A stretch of DNA of 64,000 nucleotides from contig JANWVV010000002.1 of assembly GCA_025055795.1 (NCBI GenBank), positions 123,091-187,090 of the forward strand, written 5' to 3'. Shown here piece by piece: positions 63,838 through 64,000 of the stretch (positions within the stretch are counted from its first letter, which is position 1; each line of letters starts with the position of its first letter). Origin of the DNA: Gemmataceae bacterium (lineage in GTDB: Bacteria > Planctomycetota > Planctomycetia > Gemmatales > Gemmataceae). The position numbers and the translations under genes are program-made. The notes under the pieces are model-generated. The model saw only the letters and a program-made list of their open reading frames with translations, searched no databases and had not been told where the DNA came from.

Positions 63838-64000
63838 GGGTAGCCTCCTTTGGTGAGGTAAACAGCCACCTGGAACACCCAAGCGGCTTGGTTGCCGGTA
63901 GCAGTGCCGACAAGCGGCGGGGTGGCCAAGGGCCGCTCCTATTCCCGCAGCCAGGGTCAGTGACTCTGGCTGCGGTAGTGGGTGCAACGCCGTCGCTGCC
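63838..64000. other. Right edge of the window
   Basis: The remaining 163 bases are GC-rich and hold the integrase ribosome-binding site; no other feature is seen. Confidence 0.3.

Noticed and set aside
1..64000. CRISPR arrays, rRNA genes and complete insertion sequences
   Set aside because: No regularly spaced repeats, rRNA signatures or transposase frames were seen on reading both strands.

Overview
The window looks like a chromosomal segment of a Planctomycetota bacterium, possibly Gemmatales-like; the genus cannot be fixed from this sequence. The evidence is a set of families typical of that phylum: DUF1549/DUF1553 with a CMQCH motif, two very large proteins with the PVC-type propeller/HEAT/CxxCH plan, a DUF1559 prepilin-like protein with its small lipoprotein, DUF1080, exported TIM-barrel sugar isomerase-like proteins, PQQ-type propellers, and bacterial tetrahydromethanopterin (H4MPT) genes. 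Genes are mostly single or in short runs. Gaps are long and AT-richer than the genes.

Region 1 (0-3.4 kb): a partial gene of unknown function, a decayed sialidase-like gene and an M20 aminopeptidase. Region 2 (3.6-12.1 kb) is the metabolic centre. It holds a chorismate-lyase-like protein, then a MerR/B12-type regulator divergent from a sigma-70-family factor. After these comes a minus-strand run: a PTPS/QueD-like enzyme, a CitG-like protein (orf5 of methylotrophs), a RimK-like ATP-grasp ligase (orf17), methenyl-H4MPT cyclohydrolase (mch) and a second ATP-grasp protein (orfY). Together they suggest synthesis and use of H4MPT for C1 oxidation or formaldehyde detoxification, beside a possible light- or B12-responsive switch arranged like litR-litS of Streptomyces.

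Region 3 (12-26 kb): an MFS/spermidine-synthase-like membrane fusion, a NYN-LOTUS putative RNase, an SDR oxidoreductase, glycogen phosphorylase, a receiver-HDOD protein, tsaD, a 60-residue basic protein and a THUMP-like methyltransferase. Region 4 (26-46 kb): envelope and exported proteins (Tat-type protein, GT39-like membrane protein, two small Pro-rich lipoproteins, DUF1080, DUF1549/1553, SH3-like, PQQ propeller, two TIM-barrel proteins) mixed with moeA, pdxA and nadE.

Region 5 (46-64 kb): two giant PVC heme proteins, one of them fused to a ceramidase-like domain, on either side of tRNA-Ser(UGA), a membrane-anchored GTPase, pyrF and the DUF1559/lipoprotein pair. The window ends with a second PQQ propeller and a tyrosine integrase broken by one stop codon and one frameshift. 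No CRISPR array, rRNA or intact insertion sequence was seen. Family assignments rest on motifs read by eye; no database search was run.
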